This document shows, piece after piece, positions 41,556-50,313 of a DNA stretch of 64,000 bases. Source of the DNA: an uncultured Corynebacterium sp. (GTDB lineage Bacteria; Actinomycetota; Actinomycetes; Mycobacteriales; Mycobacteriaceae); NCBI RefSeq assembly GCF_946223165.1, contig NZ_CAMIBP010000010.1, positions 15,652-79,651 of the forward strand, given 5' to 3'. The notes below the pieces were generated by a model. That model was not told where the DNA came from. It searched no databases and worked only from the letters and a program-made list of their open reading frames with translations. Numbering within the stretch: the first letter of the stretch is position 1; every line of letters begins with the position of its first letter. A program made the position numbers and the translations under genes.

Positions 41556-42458
41556 CTAGATCACCGCAATGGCGAGTGCGGTGACGACGGACCAGATGAG
41601 CATCGCGCGGCCGGTCAGCCCCAGCACGGGGATGAGTTCAGACCCACGGGCGCCGCCGTTGACGGTGCGGACCGCGCGCAGGGCGAACGGGATGTACACC
41701 AGGCCCGCCAGCGCTAGCCACGAGTTGAAGGCCATGGCCACGGTGAGCACCGTGGGCAGGAGGAGGGCGATGGTGAAGAGGAGTCGGGCGCGGGAGTCGC
41801 CGAGGCGGACGGCGAGGGTGATCTTGCCAGCCTCCGTGTCGGAGGGGATGTCGCGGATGTTGTTCGCCAGATTGACCGCGGAGCTCATCGCGCCGATGCC
41901 GACGGCGAGCGCCAGGCCGGTCCAACTCACTCGCCCGGCCTGCGTGTATTGCGTGCCGAGCACGGCGACGAGGCCGAAGAAGATGAAGATGGCCACCTCG
42001 CCTAGGCCGCGGTAGCCGTAGGGGTTGGAGCCGCCGGTGTAGAACCAAGCGCCAGCGATGCACAGCGCCCCGACGAGGATCATCCACGCCGCATTGGCGG
42101 AGACGGAGAGCGCAATGCCGGCGAGGCCCGCGACGGCGAAGCAGCCGAAGGCCGCATACTTGACGTGTGCTGGCTTGGCGAGGCCGCCGCCGGTGAGGCG
42201 CTGCGGGCCGGTGCGGTCGTCATCGGTGCCGCGGATGCCGTCGGAGTAGTCGTTGGCGTAATTGACGCCGATGATGAGCGCCCAGGCGACGACGAGTGCG
42301 AGCATGGCGCGGCCCGCGTGAAAACCGCCCAAGGCTGCCGCGGCGCCCGTGCCGGCGATGACCGGGGCGAAGGCGTTGGCCCAGGTGTGGGGGCGCGCGC
42401 CCTCCAGCCAGTCGCGGGCGGTGGCGGGGTAGTCGGTGAATCCGGCGGCAGAAGACAT
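41556..42458 (-). CDS. menA: 1,4-dihydroxy-2-naphthoate polyprenyltransferase
   Basis: A 300-residue UbiA-family prenyltransferase that attaches the polyprenyl chain to 1,4-dihydroxy-2-naphthoate, giving demethylmenaquinone. The first Asp-rich motif is NYANDYSDGIRGTDDDR (about residue 65) and the second NLANNIRDIPSDTEAGK (about 190). About eight membrane helices are present. The prenyl donor should come from the polyprenyl diphosphate synthase at 62266. It shares a transcript with the AEC transporter. Confidence 0.94.
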   Translation of the reverse strand: MSSAAGFTDYPATARDWLEGARPHTWANAFAPVIAGTGAAAALGGFHAGRAMLALVVAWALIIGVNYANDYSDGIRGTDDDRTGPQRLTGGGLAKPAHVKYAAFGCFAVAGLAGIALSVSANAAWMILVGALCIAGAWFYTGGSNPYGYRGLGEVAIFIFFGLVAVLGTQYTQAGRVSWTGLALAVGIGAMSSAVNLANNIRDIPSDTEAGKITLAVRLGDSRARLLFTIALLLPTVLTVAMAFNSWLALAGLVYIPFALRAVRTVNGGARGSELIPVLGLTGRAMLIWSVVTALAIAVI

Positions 42459-42483
42459 GACTTCTATTGTGCCACCGGGTCCG

Positions 42484-43290
42484 TTAGCCAGCGAAGCTGA
42501 CCCGGACGAGGTACATGCCGCGGATTTTTTCCATGAGCTTGTGGAGGACGCGGGCGCGGAGGGGCAGCTCGCGGCGCGCGCTGGGGGACAGGCAATGCGA
42601 GATGTTGAACTCGATGTCGACGTCGGCGATGGAGCGGCTCCAAAAGCGAACGCTGAACGGGTCCTTGACCTGGAACGGCATGGAGGCGGTCACTCCGGCG
42701 CGCGCGATCTGCTTCTCGCTGCCGCGGGTGATCATGGGGGACTCGGCATCGTAGATGAAGCGTCCCGCCGGAAAGCGCTGGGCCATGGCGTCGATTATCG
42801 CCGCGGCGTCGCCCACCTCGATGTAGTACATGACGCCCGTGGCGACGGCGATCATGCCCTGGGTTCCGTCGACGTGATCGAGCCAGGCCACGTCCGTGAG
42901 GGAGTACGGGAGGTCGACGGAACCGTCCTGGGGGAGCCAGCGGGAGCGCACCGCGAGGACTTCGGGAAAGTCGAGGTTGTAGAGGGTCCCGTGGTCGGTT
43001 CCGGCGAGGTCCGCGGCGAGGCTGTCGAGCCCGCATCCGATGTTGACGACGGCGGCGCCGGGGTGGTCGCGCAGGTAATCCTTAATTTCGGCGACAATGG
43101 CCACGTGGCGCAGCCCGTAGACGGTCTGCGAGTAGGTATCGAGGGAGCGGGCGGTGGTGCCCTCCGCGGCGGCGATGTCCGCGGCCTGCTGTGCCCAGCG
43201 GTCAGAAAAGAGCCGCGGCCAGCGCTGCGCGGCGGCCGCGCGCCCCAACAATGGGAAGAAGAGCGTTTCCTGGGTAGAGGTCAGTGCCAT
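42484..43290 (-). CDS. Class I SAM-dependent methyltransferase (LCM/TcmP type)
   Basis: A 268-residue methyltransferase. I start at the ATG 43290 (GAGGAAC ribosome site), giving MALTSTQETLFFPLLGRA. The SAM motif I is VVNIGCGLDSLA (about residue 90), followed by YNLDFPEV. The C-terminal part is MYLVRVSFAG. This is the pattern of the leucine carboxyl methyltransferase/TcmP-like family, which often modifies small molecules. The upstream region is rich in palindromes (GTTGA...TCAAC, TGTTCAATGTATTGAACT), so it may be regulated together with the divergent mntR gene. Confidence 0.83.
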   Translation of the reverse strand: MALTSTQETLFFPLLGRAAAAQRWPRLFSDRWAQQAADIAAAEGTTARSLDTYSQTVYGLRHVAIVAEIKDYLRDHPGAAVVNIGCGLDSLAADLAGTDHGTLYNLDFPEVLAVRSRWLPQDGSVDLPYSLTDVAWLDHVDGTQGMIAVATGVMYYIEVGDAAAIIDAMAQRFPAGRFIYDAESPMITRGSEKQIARAGVTASMPFQVKDPFSVRFWSRSIADVDIEFNISHCLSPSARRELPLRARVLHKLMEKIRGMYLVRVSFAG

Positions 43291-43424
43291 GGCGGGTTCC
43301 TCGGTGGGGTGGCGGAATGACGATGGAGGTGTGCCGCGGCCGGGTGATGACACGTCCGATGTACCAACGAAAGGACTGTGTGTGCCGGCCGCGACACATG
43401 TTGAAAGGTGCACATATCAACAGT

Positions 43425-43442
43425 TGTTCAATGTATTGAACT
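43425..43442. promoter_or_regulatory. MntR-like palindromic operator 1
   Basis: TGTTCAATGTATTGAACT holds the exact palindrome TTCAAT-GT-ATTGAA. From memory, the C. glutamicum MntR motif is TGTTCAATGCGTTGAACA; 15 of 18 bases agree. The site lies between the methyltransferase (minus) and mntR (plus). CAACAGTTG just upstream is a further small palindrome. Confidence 0.72.
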
Positions 43443-43499
43443 TTCCACAAGTTAACATCTGGGGCGGGGGTTGGCAAGGGGTTGGTTAGAATTGGGGTC

Positions 43500-44165
43500 A
43501 TGCACTTAAGTGACCTGCCGGAGCGCACCCAGGACTACCTCAAGGTCCTCTGGGATCTTTCTGAACACTCGGGCGGCGCGCCGGTGCTCCTTAAGGATGT
43601 GGCGGGGCGCATGGGGCAGAAGGTCCCCACGGCCTCGGAGGCCATCAAGCGCCTTGTGAGGCAGGGGCTCGTGGAGCATGAGCGCTACGCGGGTGTCGCG
43701 CTGACCCCGGCGGGGCGCGAGTTGGCCATGCAGATGGTCCGCCGACACCGCCTCCTGGAGACCTTCCTGGTCCGCACGCTGGGGTATTCCTGGGACGAAG
43801 TGCATGACGACGCGGACCGCCTTGAGCACGCCTGTTCAGAGCGCTTCCTCGACCGGCTTGACGCCCTGCTGGGGTCGCCGGCGCGCGATCCACACGGGGA
43901 TCCCATTCCGGATGCGGGCGGTTCCATTGAGAACCTGGGCACTCTTACGCTTGCCGATGCCCCCTTGTCCGTCGCCGTGACCGTCGAGCGGGTCTGTGAT
44001 GGCGACTCGGAGTTGCTTCGCTATCTCGATCGCTGCGGCATCGGGCTCGGTTCTGAGTTGTGTGTCACATCTCGTGTGGCGGGATTGTTGACGGTTAAAC
44101 AGGGTGGGTCGGAATTTTCGCTGGCAGAAGTGGCCGCGCGTGACATTACGGTGAACCTACCCTAA
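43500..44165 (+). CDS. mntR: DtxR-family manganese-responsive regulator MntR
   Basis: A 221-residue metalloregulator. The N-terminal winged helix (LPERTQDYLKVLWDL ... KVPTASEAIKRLVRQGLVEHE) covers residues 5-65. The dimerisation/metal domain (MVRRHRLLETFLV, EVHDDADRLEHACSERF) has the family's metal ligands. A C-terminal FeoA/SH3-like domain (GSELCVTSRVAG) follows. TAGAAT lies seven bases before the ATG 43500, so the transcript is probably leaderless. I name it MntR and not DtxR because of the adjacent MntR-type palindrome and the second such site at a metal ABC operon 6.8 kb away. Confidence 0.85.
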   Translation: MHLSDLPERTQDYLKVLWDLSEHSGGAPVLLKDVAGRMGQKVPTASEAIKRLVRQGLVEHERYAGVALTPAGRELAMQMVRRHRLLETFLVRTLGYSWDEVHDDADRLEHACSERFLDRLDALLGSPARDPHGDPIPDAGGSIENLGTLTLADAPLSVAVTVERVCDGDSELLRYLDRCGIGLGSELCVTSRVAGLLTVKQGGSEFSLAEVAARDITVNLP

Positions 44166-44219
44166 TAATTAATAATTTTTGTTGGGAACTATTGTCATTA
44201 GTTGCTCGACTTCTGTTGC

Positions 44220-45599
44220 ATGACCATCAAGAATTCGTTTGGCGTCTGGCGCCGGCTTCACACCGTCGCCGGCGTCATCGTTGCCCCATTCCTCATTGTC
44301 GCGGCCCTCACGGGCCTTCTCTATGCTTTTGCGCCGACCCTGGAAGACGTCGTCTACCGGGGAGAAACCTCTGCGTCCGCCGGGGAACAGGTGCCGCTGG
44401 CGAAGCAGGTGGAGGCGGCCCGCGCCGTCCATCCTGATCTCACCCTCTCCACCGTCCAGGTCATCCCGGGACAAGCCACCCGCGTGCTGTTTGCGGATCC
44501 GTCCCTCCCGTCGAAGAGCTATACCCGCGCCGTCTTCGTTGACCCAGCCGATGCCCACGTCCGTGGCGAGGAGGTCCAGTACGGCTCCTCGCGTGCCCTG
44601 CCGCTGCGCGCGTGGCTGTCCAGCGGCCACCGCTCGCTGTGGCTGGGCGCCCCGGGCCGCTTCTACTCCGAGCTGGCGGCCAGCTGGCTCGGTGCCCTGA
44701 CGCTCAGCGGCCTGTACGTGTGGCTGCGCCGCCGGAAGAAGACCAAGAACACCATGCGCACCCACTCTCTCATCGGTGCCTGGTTCTCCGCGGGTTTTCT
44801 CTTCCTCACCGTCACGGGCCTGACGTGGTCCACGGTTGCTGGTGGCAACATTGCGCACCTGCGCAATCAGCTCAACTGGCAGACCCCGACCCTGTCCGCC
44901 GCCGGCGGCGAGCATGCCGACCACGCCGGGCACGGCGGCATGACCGGCATGCCGGGCATGGAGGGGATGCAGATGGACATGTCCAAGGACTTCTCCGTCA
45001 TTGATGGCGTGCTCAGCACCGCCCGCGAGCACGGCCTGCAAGGAATCCTCAACCTCACGCCGCCCCAGTCCCCCGACGGCAACTGGATCGTCGCGGAGGC
45101 CCGCGAGGCCTTCAAGTGGCACAACGACGCCATCGCCGTGGATCCCATGACCCTGGATGTGACGAATACGCTCAACTTCGCCGATTGGCCGCTGGCCGCG
45201 AAGCTCACCGCCTGGCTCATCCAGCTCCACATGGGCACCATGATGGGCATCGCTAACCAGCTGGTTCTCGCCGTCATCGCCGTGGCGCTCCTCGTCATGA
45301 CGATCCTGGGCCTCAAGATGTACTTCGACCGCGGCCGCCGCTTCGCCGGCCCGCAGAAGGTGAGCGGCTGGTTCCTCGCGGGTGTCGTGGCCTACTCCAT
45401 CATCGCCCCGCTCTTTGGTGCGTCCCTGCTCCTCTTCGTGGCCCTCGACTGGGCGTGGCGCCGCCTGCGTCCCGCCGGGGCCCGACGCGGACGCGAAGGA
45501 GAGCCCGCGAACGAAGGGCGGCATGCCCTGCCCGAGGACTGGCCGACAGATGGCGAGCCCGAGGACACGGCAACCGAGCAGGCCGCCGAGCGCGTCTAG
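44220..45599 (+). CDS. PepSY-domain membrane protein with His/Met-rich loop
   Basis: A 459-residue PepSY-associated membrane protein with four or five helices (first VAGVIVAPFLIVAALTGLLY, then TLSGLYVWLRRRKK, SAGFLFLTVTGLTWS, QLVLAVIAVALLVMT). Between helices 3 and 4 the outer loop holds a metal-binding-looking run, HADHAGHGGMTGMPGMEGM, at about residues 232-250. Such His/Met clusters favour copper or another soft metal. Relatives are annotated as iron-regulated PiuB-like proteins. The ATG at 44220 fits the family; 44202 is an upstream alternative. Placed right after mntR, it suggests a metal-handling role. Confidence 0.83.
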   Translation: MTIKNSFGVWRRLHTVAGVIVAPFLIVAALTGLLYAFAPTLEDVVYRGETSASAGEQVPLAKQVEAARAVHPDLTLSTVQVIPGQATRVLFADPSLPSKSYTRAVFVDPADAHVRGEEVQYGSSRALPLRAWLSSGHRSLWLGAPGRFYSELAASWLGALTLSGLYVWLRRRKKTKNTMRTHSLIGAWFSAGFLFLTVTGLTWSTVAGGNIAHLRNQLNWQTPTLSAAGGEHADHAGHGGMTGMPGMEGMQMDMSKDFSVIDGVLSTAREHGLQGILNLTPPQSPDGNWIVAEAREAFKWHNDAIAVDPMTLDVTNTLNFADWPLAAKLTAWLIQLHMGTMMGIANQLVLAVIAVALLVMTILGLKMYFDRGRRFAGPQKVSGWFLAGVVAYSIIAPLFGASLLLFVALDWAWRRLRPAGARRGREGEPANEGRHALPEDWPTDGEPEDTATEQAAERV

Positions 45600-45651
45600 G
45601 GAGCGTCGAGACGTACCACGCACTACCCATCAACTGACGGACTGCAGAGAA

Positions 45652-46788
45652 CTAACGCGAAAGGAATAGCTCCGTCACCCGCTGCCGGTCCAGCTTGCCT
45701 GGGCCGGTCAGCGGCATATCCTCGAGGCGCTTGAGCTCGCGGGGGACCTGCCAGCGCGGGAGGTCATCGAGCGCCTCGAGGATATCGGTGCGCGAGGCCC
45801 AGCCGGTGTAGGCGGCGACGATCATCTGCCCCAGGCGCTGGTCGGGGATGCCGACCACGCACGCCTCCTCGACGCCGGGGATGTGGAGGAGCAGCTGCTC
45901 CAGCGCCTCCGGGTGGAGCTTGAGCCCGCCGGAGTTGATGATGTTGTCTAGCCGGCCGGTGACGGTGAGCACGCCGTCGACGAGCGCGCCGGCGTCCGAG
46001 GTCGCGAACCACCCGTCGCTAAACGCGTTCGAGTCGACGTTGCGGTAGCCGTGCGCGATCATGGGGCCGCCGAGGTGGATGCGGCCGTCGTCGTCGGAAA
46101 TGCGGATCTGCGCGCTGGGCAGCGGGCGGCCGTCGTAGACGCAGCCGCCGGCGGTTTCGGAAGAACCATAGGTGGTGACGACGGTGATATCGAGCTTGCG
46201 GGCCGAATCCAGGAGCTGGGGGCTGATGGCGGAGCCGCCGACGAGGACCGCGTCAAAGGTGCGCAGGGCGTCGATTCCCTGGAGCATGTCCATGGCCTTG
46301 CCCAGCTGCATGGGGGTCAGCGAGGTATAGGTGCGGTCGCCGGTCTCGGCGAGCTCGAACGCGGCGCGGGCGAAGGCGGGGATGTCGAAGCCGTGCGTGA
46401 GATCGAGGCAGCTCGGCTCCACGCCGGCGACGAGGGAGCGGACGAGCACCTGAATGCCGGCGATGTGGTGGGCGGGCATCGCCAGCAGCCATTGCCCGGC
46501 GCCGCCGAGGGCTTGGTGCGTCGCGTCGGCGCTGGAGACAAGGTTGGCGGCGGTGAGCTGCGCGCCCTTCGGCGTGCCGGTGGAACCCGACGTGGAGACG
46601 ACGAGCGCGATGGCCGGATCGATAGTCTCGCCGACGCGCATGTGGTTGCGTAGGAGCTCCGCGCGGGTGCGATCCGCGGCCGGCAGGGGTACGTACGAGG
46701 CCTGGCCGGCGATGGCGCGCTCGAGGTCATCGAGGACGGCGGCGGGTTGGCGCGGATCGACGTAGAGAGGGGCTAGGGTATGCGACAC
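45652..46788 (-). CDS. menE: o-Succinylbenzoate-CoA ligase
   Basis: A 378-residue AMP-forming ligase that activates o-succinylbenzoate to its CoA ester in menaquinone synthesis. The AMP-binding motif is VVSTSGSTGTPKGAQLT (about residue 65). YGSSETAGG and the C-terminal GPGKLDRQRV lysine motif are present. It is shorter than most acyl-CoA ligases, which is normal for actinobacterial MenE. The start is GTG at 46788, six bases after the last gene of the metal ABC operon, so it is probably co-transcribed with the importer. That links menaquinone synthesis to metal-controlled transcription. Confidence 0.93.
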   Translation of the reverse strand: MSHTLAPLYVDPRQPAAVLDDLERAIAGQASYVPLPAADRTRAELLRNHMRVGETIDPAIALVVSTSGSTGTPKGAQLTAANLVSSADATHQALGGAGQWLLAMPAHHIAGIQVLVRSLVAGVEPSCLDLTHGFDIPAFARAAFELAETGDRTYTSLTPMQLGKAMDMLQGIDALRTFDAVLVGGSAISPQLLDSARKLDITVVTTYGSSETAGGCVYDGRPLPSAQIRISDDDGRIHLGGPMIAHGYRNVDSNAFSDGWFATSDAGALVDGVLTVTGRLDNIINSGGLKLHPEALEQLLLHIPGVEEACVVGIPDQRLGQMIVAAYTGWASRTDILEALDDLPRWQVPRELKRLEDMPLTGPGKLDRQRVTELFLSR

Positions 46789-46794
46789 AGGGAA

Positions 46795-47589
46795 TTAGAT
46801 TACCGCGCGCAGTCCCCTGCTCCCGAGGTAGAACACGCCTGCGAGGACGGCGATGCAGCCGCCGGCGGAGAGCTCCGCGACCGTCGCCAGTGCCAGTCCC
46901 CCGCATGCGATCCCGATGCCCGCCGCGGCGGAGGCGACGAGGAGGGTGTCGGGCTGGCGCACCCAGGGGCGCAGGCTCGCCGCGGGGGCGACGAGCAGTG
47001 CGAGGGACAAGATGGTGCCGACGGCGGGGATGATAGCCGCCATCGTGATGCAGATGAGGCCCAGCGTGAGCGCGTCGTACACACGCGTGTGCGGCACGGT
47101 GTCCGGCGCGAAGTAGAACTGCACGAGGCGCCGCCGTGCGGGCACCACCACCGCGAGGCTCAGCACCACCAGCCCCGCCGCCACGGCGACGTCGCGGCCG
47201 TCGACGGTGGTGAGCGAGCCGACGAGGAAGCTGTCCACATGCAGTGGGAGCGGTTGGAACCAGCGCAGGGCGACGATGCCTAGGGCGAACCCCAGGGTGA
47301 GCGTCGTGCCCGCCGCCGCGGTCGAGCTCACCCCGGGCACGGCGGCGAGCCGGTGCATGAGGTACGCCAGCGGCAGGCAGGCGAGGAAGGAACCCACCAT
47401 GAGGCCCGTGCCTAAGTGGGTGCCCAGCGCGTTAGCGACGACGACACCCAGCACGGCACCGGGAAACGTGCCGTGGGAGATGCTCTCGGCAAAGAAGACG
47501 CGGCGGCCGAGCACCATGAGGGTGCCGGTCAGCCCGGCGAGGCAGCCGACGGCGATGGCCTCCCACAGCGGCAGAGTTAAGACGCCCAT
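46795..47589 (-). CDS. mntD: Metal ABC transporter permease (second)
   Basis: A 264-residue ABC-3 family permease. I start at the ATG 47589 (MGVLTLPLWEAIAVGC); the open frame upstream lies in the other permease gene and codes Arg-rich nonsense. About eight helices are present. Family blocks are RRVFFAESISHGTFPGAVLG and ISLALLVAPAASL-like (ILSLALLVAPAAS). It overlaps the first permease gene by 13 bases. With its partner it forms the channel of a Mn/Zn importer. Confidence 0.88.
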   Translation of the reverse strand: MGVLTLPLWEAIAVGCLAGLTGTLMVLGRRVFFAESISHGTFPGAVLGVVVANALGTHLGTGLMVGSFLACLPLAYLMHRLAAVPGVSSTAAAGTTLTLGFALGIVALRWFQPLPLHVDSFLVGSLTTVDGRDVAVAAGLVVLSLAVVVPARRRLVQFYFAPDTVPHTRVYDALTLGLICITMAAIIPAVGTILSLALLVAPAASLRPWVRQPDTLLVASAAAGIGIACGGLALATVAELSAGGCIAVLAGVFYLGSRGLRAVI

Positions 47590-48416
47590 CGCAGCCTCCC
47601 GAGGCCAGCCAGCGGCACGGTGAGCGCGAGGGTGAGCGAGACGACGCCCTGCGGCGATACCGCGTGCGACGTGATGGCGAGCATGAGGTACAGGCCGACG
47701 GCGACGGACACCGCCGCGCCGGCGAGCGCCCAGGCCAGCATGCCGCCGGTGGTGCGCGCCGCGATGCGTCCGGTGAGCCCGGGAATCACAATAAATCCGA
47801 GCACGAGGAGCACGCCAACAGCGGAGCTTGCCGCGACGACGAGGAGCCCGACCGCCGTGTTCGCGGCCAGATCGATAAGCCCGACGCGGACCCCGGACAC
47901 CCGGGCTGCCTCGCGGTCGAAGGCGACGAGGATCTGGTCCTTCCACGTCACGGCCACGAGCAGCGCGGCCGCCAGGCACAGCGCCGCCGCGGGGATGACC
48001 CGCTCGGACGTGACGTCGAGGAGGCGGCCAAACATGAGCGCCTCGAGCTGGCCCGAGCGATCGCCGATGGCCAGGCTGATGAGGACGCCCAGACCGTACA
48101 TCGACGTCAGGACGACGGCGGTGCCCGACTCGTCCGCCGAGTCTTTGCCGGAAGTCATCCGCGCGAACATGACGATGGTGATCGCGGCCGCCACACCGGC
48201 GCCAGGCAAAATTCCGGGCAGGCCGGCGACGGCGAGGCCGATGACGATGCCCGGAAATACTGAGTGCACGAGCGTCTCGGCGCTAAATTCCATCTGTCGC
48301 AGGTTGACGATGACGCTGACAACGGCGCCGCAGAGGGCGACGCACAGCAGGAGGCCGGCGGCGCGGCGGAAGTAGGGGGCATCGGCAAGCGCTAGGAGTG
48401 TGGCAAGGTCCGTCAT
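47577..48416 (-). CDS. mntC: Metal ABC transporter permease (first)
   Basis: A 279-residue ABC-3 family permease with eight or nine helices. Typical blocks are QMEFSAETLVHSVFPGIVIG near residue 45 and AVGVLLVLGFIVIPGLTGR near 190. Two non-identical permeases are the usual set-up for the MntABCD-type importers of corynebacteria. The ATG overlaps the stop of the ATPase gene by one base. Confidence 0.88.
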   Translation of the reverse strand: MTDLATLLALADAPYFRRAAGLLLCVALCGAVVSVIVNLRQMEFSAETLVHSVFPGIVIGLAVAGLPGILPGAGVAAAITIVMFARMTSGKDSADESGTAVVLTSMYGLGVLISLAIGDRSGQLEALMFGRLLDVTSERVIPAAALCLAAALLVAVTWKDQILVAFDREAARVSGVRVGLIDLAANTAVGLLVVAASSAVGVLLVLGFIVIPGLTGRIAARTTGGMLAWALAGAAVSVAVGLYLMLAITSHAVSPQGVVSLTLALTVPLAGLGRLRWAS

Positions 48417-49126
48417 TACGCCCCTTCCCGGAGGACCGAGGTGGCCTCGAGGTAGCGATCCACGGCGGCGTCGGTGTCGTGCACCTCGACGCGGCCGTCG
48501 ACGACGAGTGCGCCGGCATCGCAGGTGCGCTGTGCCAGGAGCGGATCGTGCGTGGACACGAGCAGGGCGACTCCCTCCTCTTTCAGCCCCGTGATGATGT
48601 CGAGGAGGATGCGGCGGCTGGACTGATCGAGACCATTGAAGGGCTCGTCCATGAGCACCAGATCAGGCTGAGCCACGAGGGCGCGCGCGATGAAGACGCG
48701 CTGGCGCTGGCCGCCGGACAGCTCACCCAGGCGGGCAGAGGCGTGCTCCTCCATGCCGACGCGGGCGAGCGCCTCGAGGACGCGCGGGCGGTAGCTGCGC
48801 ATCGAGCCGGCGCGCACCCACCACGGCACGGAGGAATAGAGGCCCATCTCCACCACGCGAGCGGCGGTGATGGGGAACGTGGGATCGCTGTCCTGGTGTT
48901 GGGAGACGTAGCCCAGCGTGGCGTCGAGGGTATGCGGGCCCCGCAGCGTAGCGAGTCCGGCGATGCCCTTGAGCAGCGTGGACTTGCCCGCGCCGTTGGA
49001 GCCCAGCAGCGCGACGGCCTCGCCTTCGCGGACCCTCAGGTGGACGTCGCGCAGGACCGTGGTGGAGCCATAGCCGCACGATGCCCCGTCTAGGCTGAGC
49101 AATAATCGGCTGTCGTTGTGGCTCAT
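48416..49126 (-). CDS. mntB: Metal ABC transporter ATP-binding protein
   Basis: A 236-residue ABC ATPase. Walker A is GSNGAGKST (about residue 43), the signature LSGGQRQRV, Walker B LVLMDEPFNG and the switch histidine in VSTHDPLL. It powers uptake by the two permeases. The start codon overlaps the stop of the binding-protein gene (ATGA). A 14-base copy of the motif GGCATCGGCAAGCG lies in the next gene at 48378. Confidence 0.9.
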   Translation of the reverse strand: MSHNDSRLLLSLDGASCGYGSTTVLRDVHLRVREGEAVALLGSNGAGKSTLLKGIAGLATLRGPHTLDATLGYVSQHQDSDPTFPITAARVVEMGLYSSVPWWVRAGSMRSYRPRVLEALARVGMEEHASARLGELSGGQRQRVFIARALVAQPDLVLMDEPFNGLDQSSRRILLDIITGLKEEGVALLVSTHDPLLAQRTCDAGALVVDGRVEVHDTDAAVDRYLEATSVLREGA

Positions 49127-50274
49127 CGGGTTGCCTCGAGGCTCTCCGGTAGCGGTGCCGCAGTGCCGCCCCAGGCCTCGACGAGGGTGGTGACGTTGTG
49201 AATGATTGAGCCGAGGTAGGTCTCGCCCGCGCTGCCCGGCACGCCGAGGGAGTCGCCGTAGAGCGCGTCCTCTGCGGTGATCGCCTTGACGCCCGCGGCG
49301 CGCGCGATGGCCTCGATCGACTTCGGGTTGGTGGAGTTCTCCGCGAAGATTGCCTTGGCACCCGAATCGCGGACGGCCTGGGCGGCCTCATCGATGTGCG
49401 CCGAGGTGGCGTCCTGCTGGTTGTTGAAGTCGGTGAGCGCGGAGCCGATGAACTTCACCCCATAATCCGCGGCGAAGTAGCCGAAGGCGTCATGGGACGT
49501 GAAGAGGACGCGGTCCTTCTCCGGGACGGACTCGAGCGAGGCCTTGACCCACGCGTCGAGGTCGTCGAGCTGCGTGTCGTAGGCCTTGCCCACCTCGCGC
49601 ACCGCGGGATCGGACTCTGCGAGGGCGTCGACGATGTTGTCGACCTGGATCTTCGCGTTGCGCGGCGACGTCCACACGTGGGGATCGTATTCGAATTCGG
49701 GTGCCTCGCCGTCCTCGCCCGGGAACGGCCAGGGCTTGACCTCCACGTGGTGCGCGACGTCGGAGGTCTTCGCACCGGAGCCGTCCTCGCCCGCGGTGAC
49801 GATACGGGTGCCGTGGAAGCCGGAGGCCTCGACGGCATTGTCGAGGAAGTGCTCAAGGTCGACGCCGTTGAGGAAGAGGTAGTCCGCCTGGGAGAGCGCC
49901 TGCATCTGCTGCGGCGTCATCTCGTGTTCGTGGGCGCTGGCGTTGGGGGCCAGCAGGCAGGTGAGCTCGAGCGTCGTGCTGGCGTCCTTGCCCGTCGCGC
50001 CGAGGGTGGAGGTCTCGCCGCTGGAGTCGGTCTTGACCAGGGCGATACCCGACGCGCTGTCCCCCGTGGACGGGGCGGCGATGTGGGTGAGGTAGTCGCA
50101 GATCTGGGTCGTCGTGGCGACGGCCCTGATGGTCGTACCGGACGCTGCGTCCGCAGCGCCGGCCCCAGTGCTCGATCCAGTGCTGGACGCTGAATCCTGG
50201 GCTGCCGTGCAGCCGGTCAGTGCGGTGGCTCCGAGCGCTACCAGCGCGAGGATGGAAGTCCGAGTCGAGATCAT
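49123..50274 (-). CDS. mntA: Metal ABC transporter substrate-binding lipoprotein (Mn/Zn type)
   Basis: A 383-residue cluster A-I (ZnuA/PsaA-like) binding protein. It has a lipobox ALTGC with Cys22, then a Ser/Gly/Ala linker. Likely metal ligands are His115/His117 (SAHEHEM), His199 (DPHVWTSP), His261 (TSHDAFGYF) and Asp341. The His261 position is a glutamate in manganese-type PsaA and a histidine in zinc-type ZnuA, so the ligand set looks zinc-like even though the operator is MntR-like. Metal choice is open. It is the first gene of the operon mntABCD-menE and has a promoter overlapped by an operator. Confidence 0.87.
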   Translation of the reverse strand: MISTRTSILALVALGATALTGCTAAQDSASSTGSSTGAGAADAASGTTIRAVATTTQICDYLTHIAAPSTGDSASGIALVKTDSSGETSTLGATGKDASTTLELTCLLAPNASAHEHEMTPQQMQALSQADYLFLNGVDLEHFLDNAVEASGFHGTRIVTAGEDGSGAKTSDVAHHVEVKPWPFPGEDGEAPEFEYDPHVWTSPRNAKIQVDNIVDALAESDPAVREVGKAYDTQLDDLDAWVKASLESVPEKDRVLFTSHDAFGYFAADYGVKFIGSALTDFNNQQDATSAHIDEAAQAVRDSGAKAIFAENSTNPKSIEAIARAAGVKAITAEDALYGDSLGVPGSAGETYLGSIIHNVTTLVEAWGGTAAPLPESLEATR

Positions 50275-50313
50275 CGTGGTTCTCCTTGTTGAGAGTGAAT
50301 GCGAACAAGAGTC

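Noticed and set aside
47590..47979. 130-codon extension of the second metal permease
   Set aside because: It lies within the first permease gene in another frame and is Arg/Gly-rich; the ATG at 47589 is the start.
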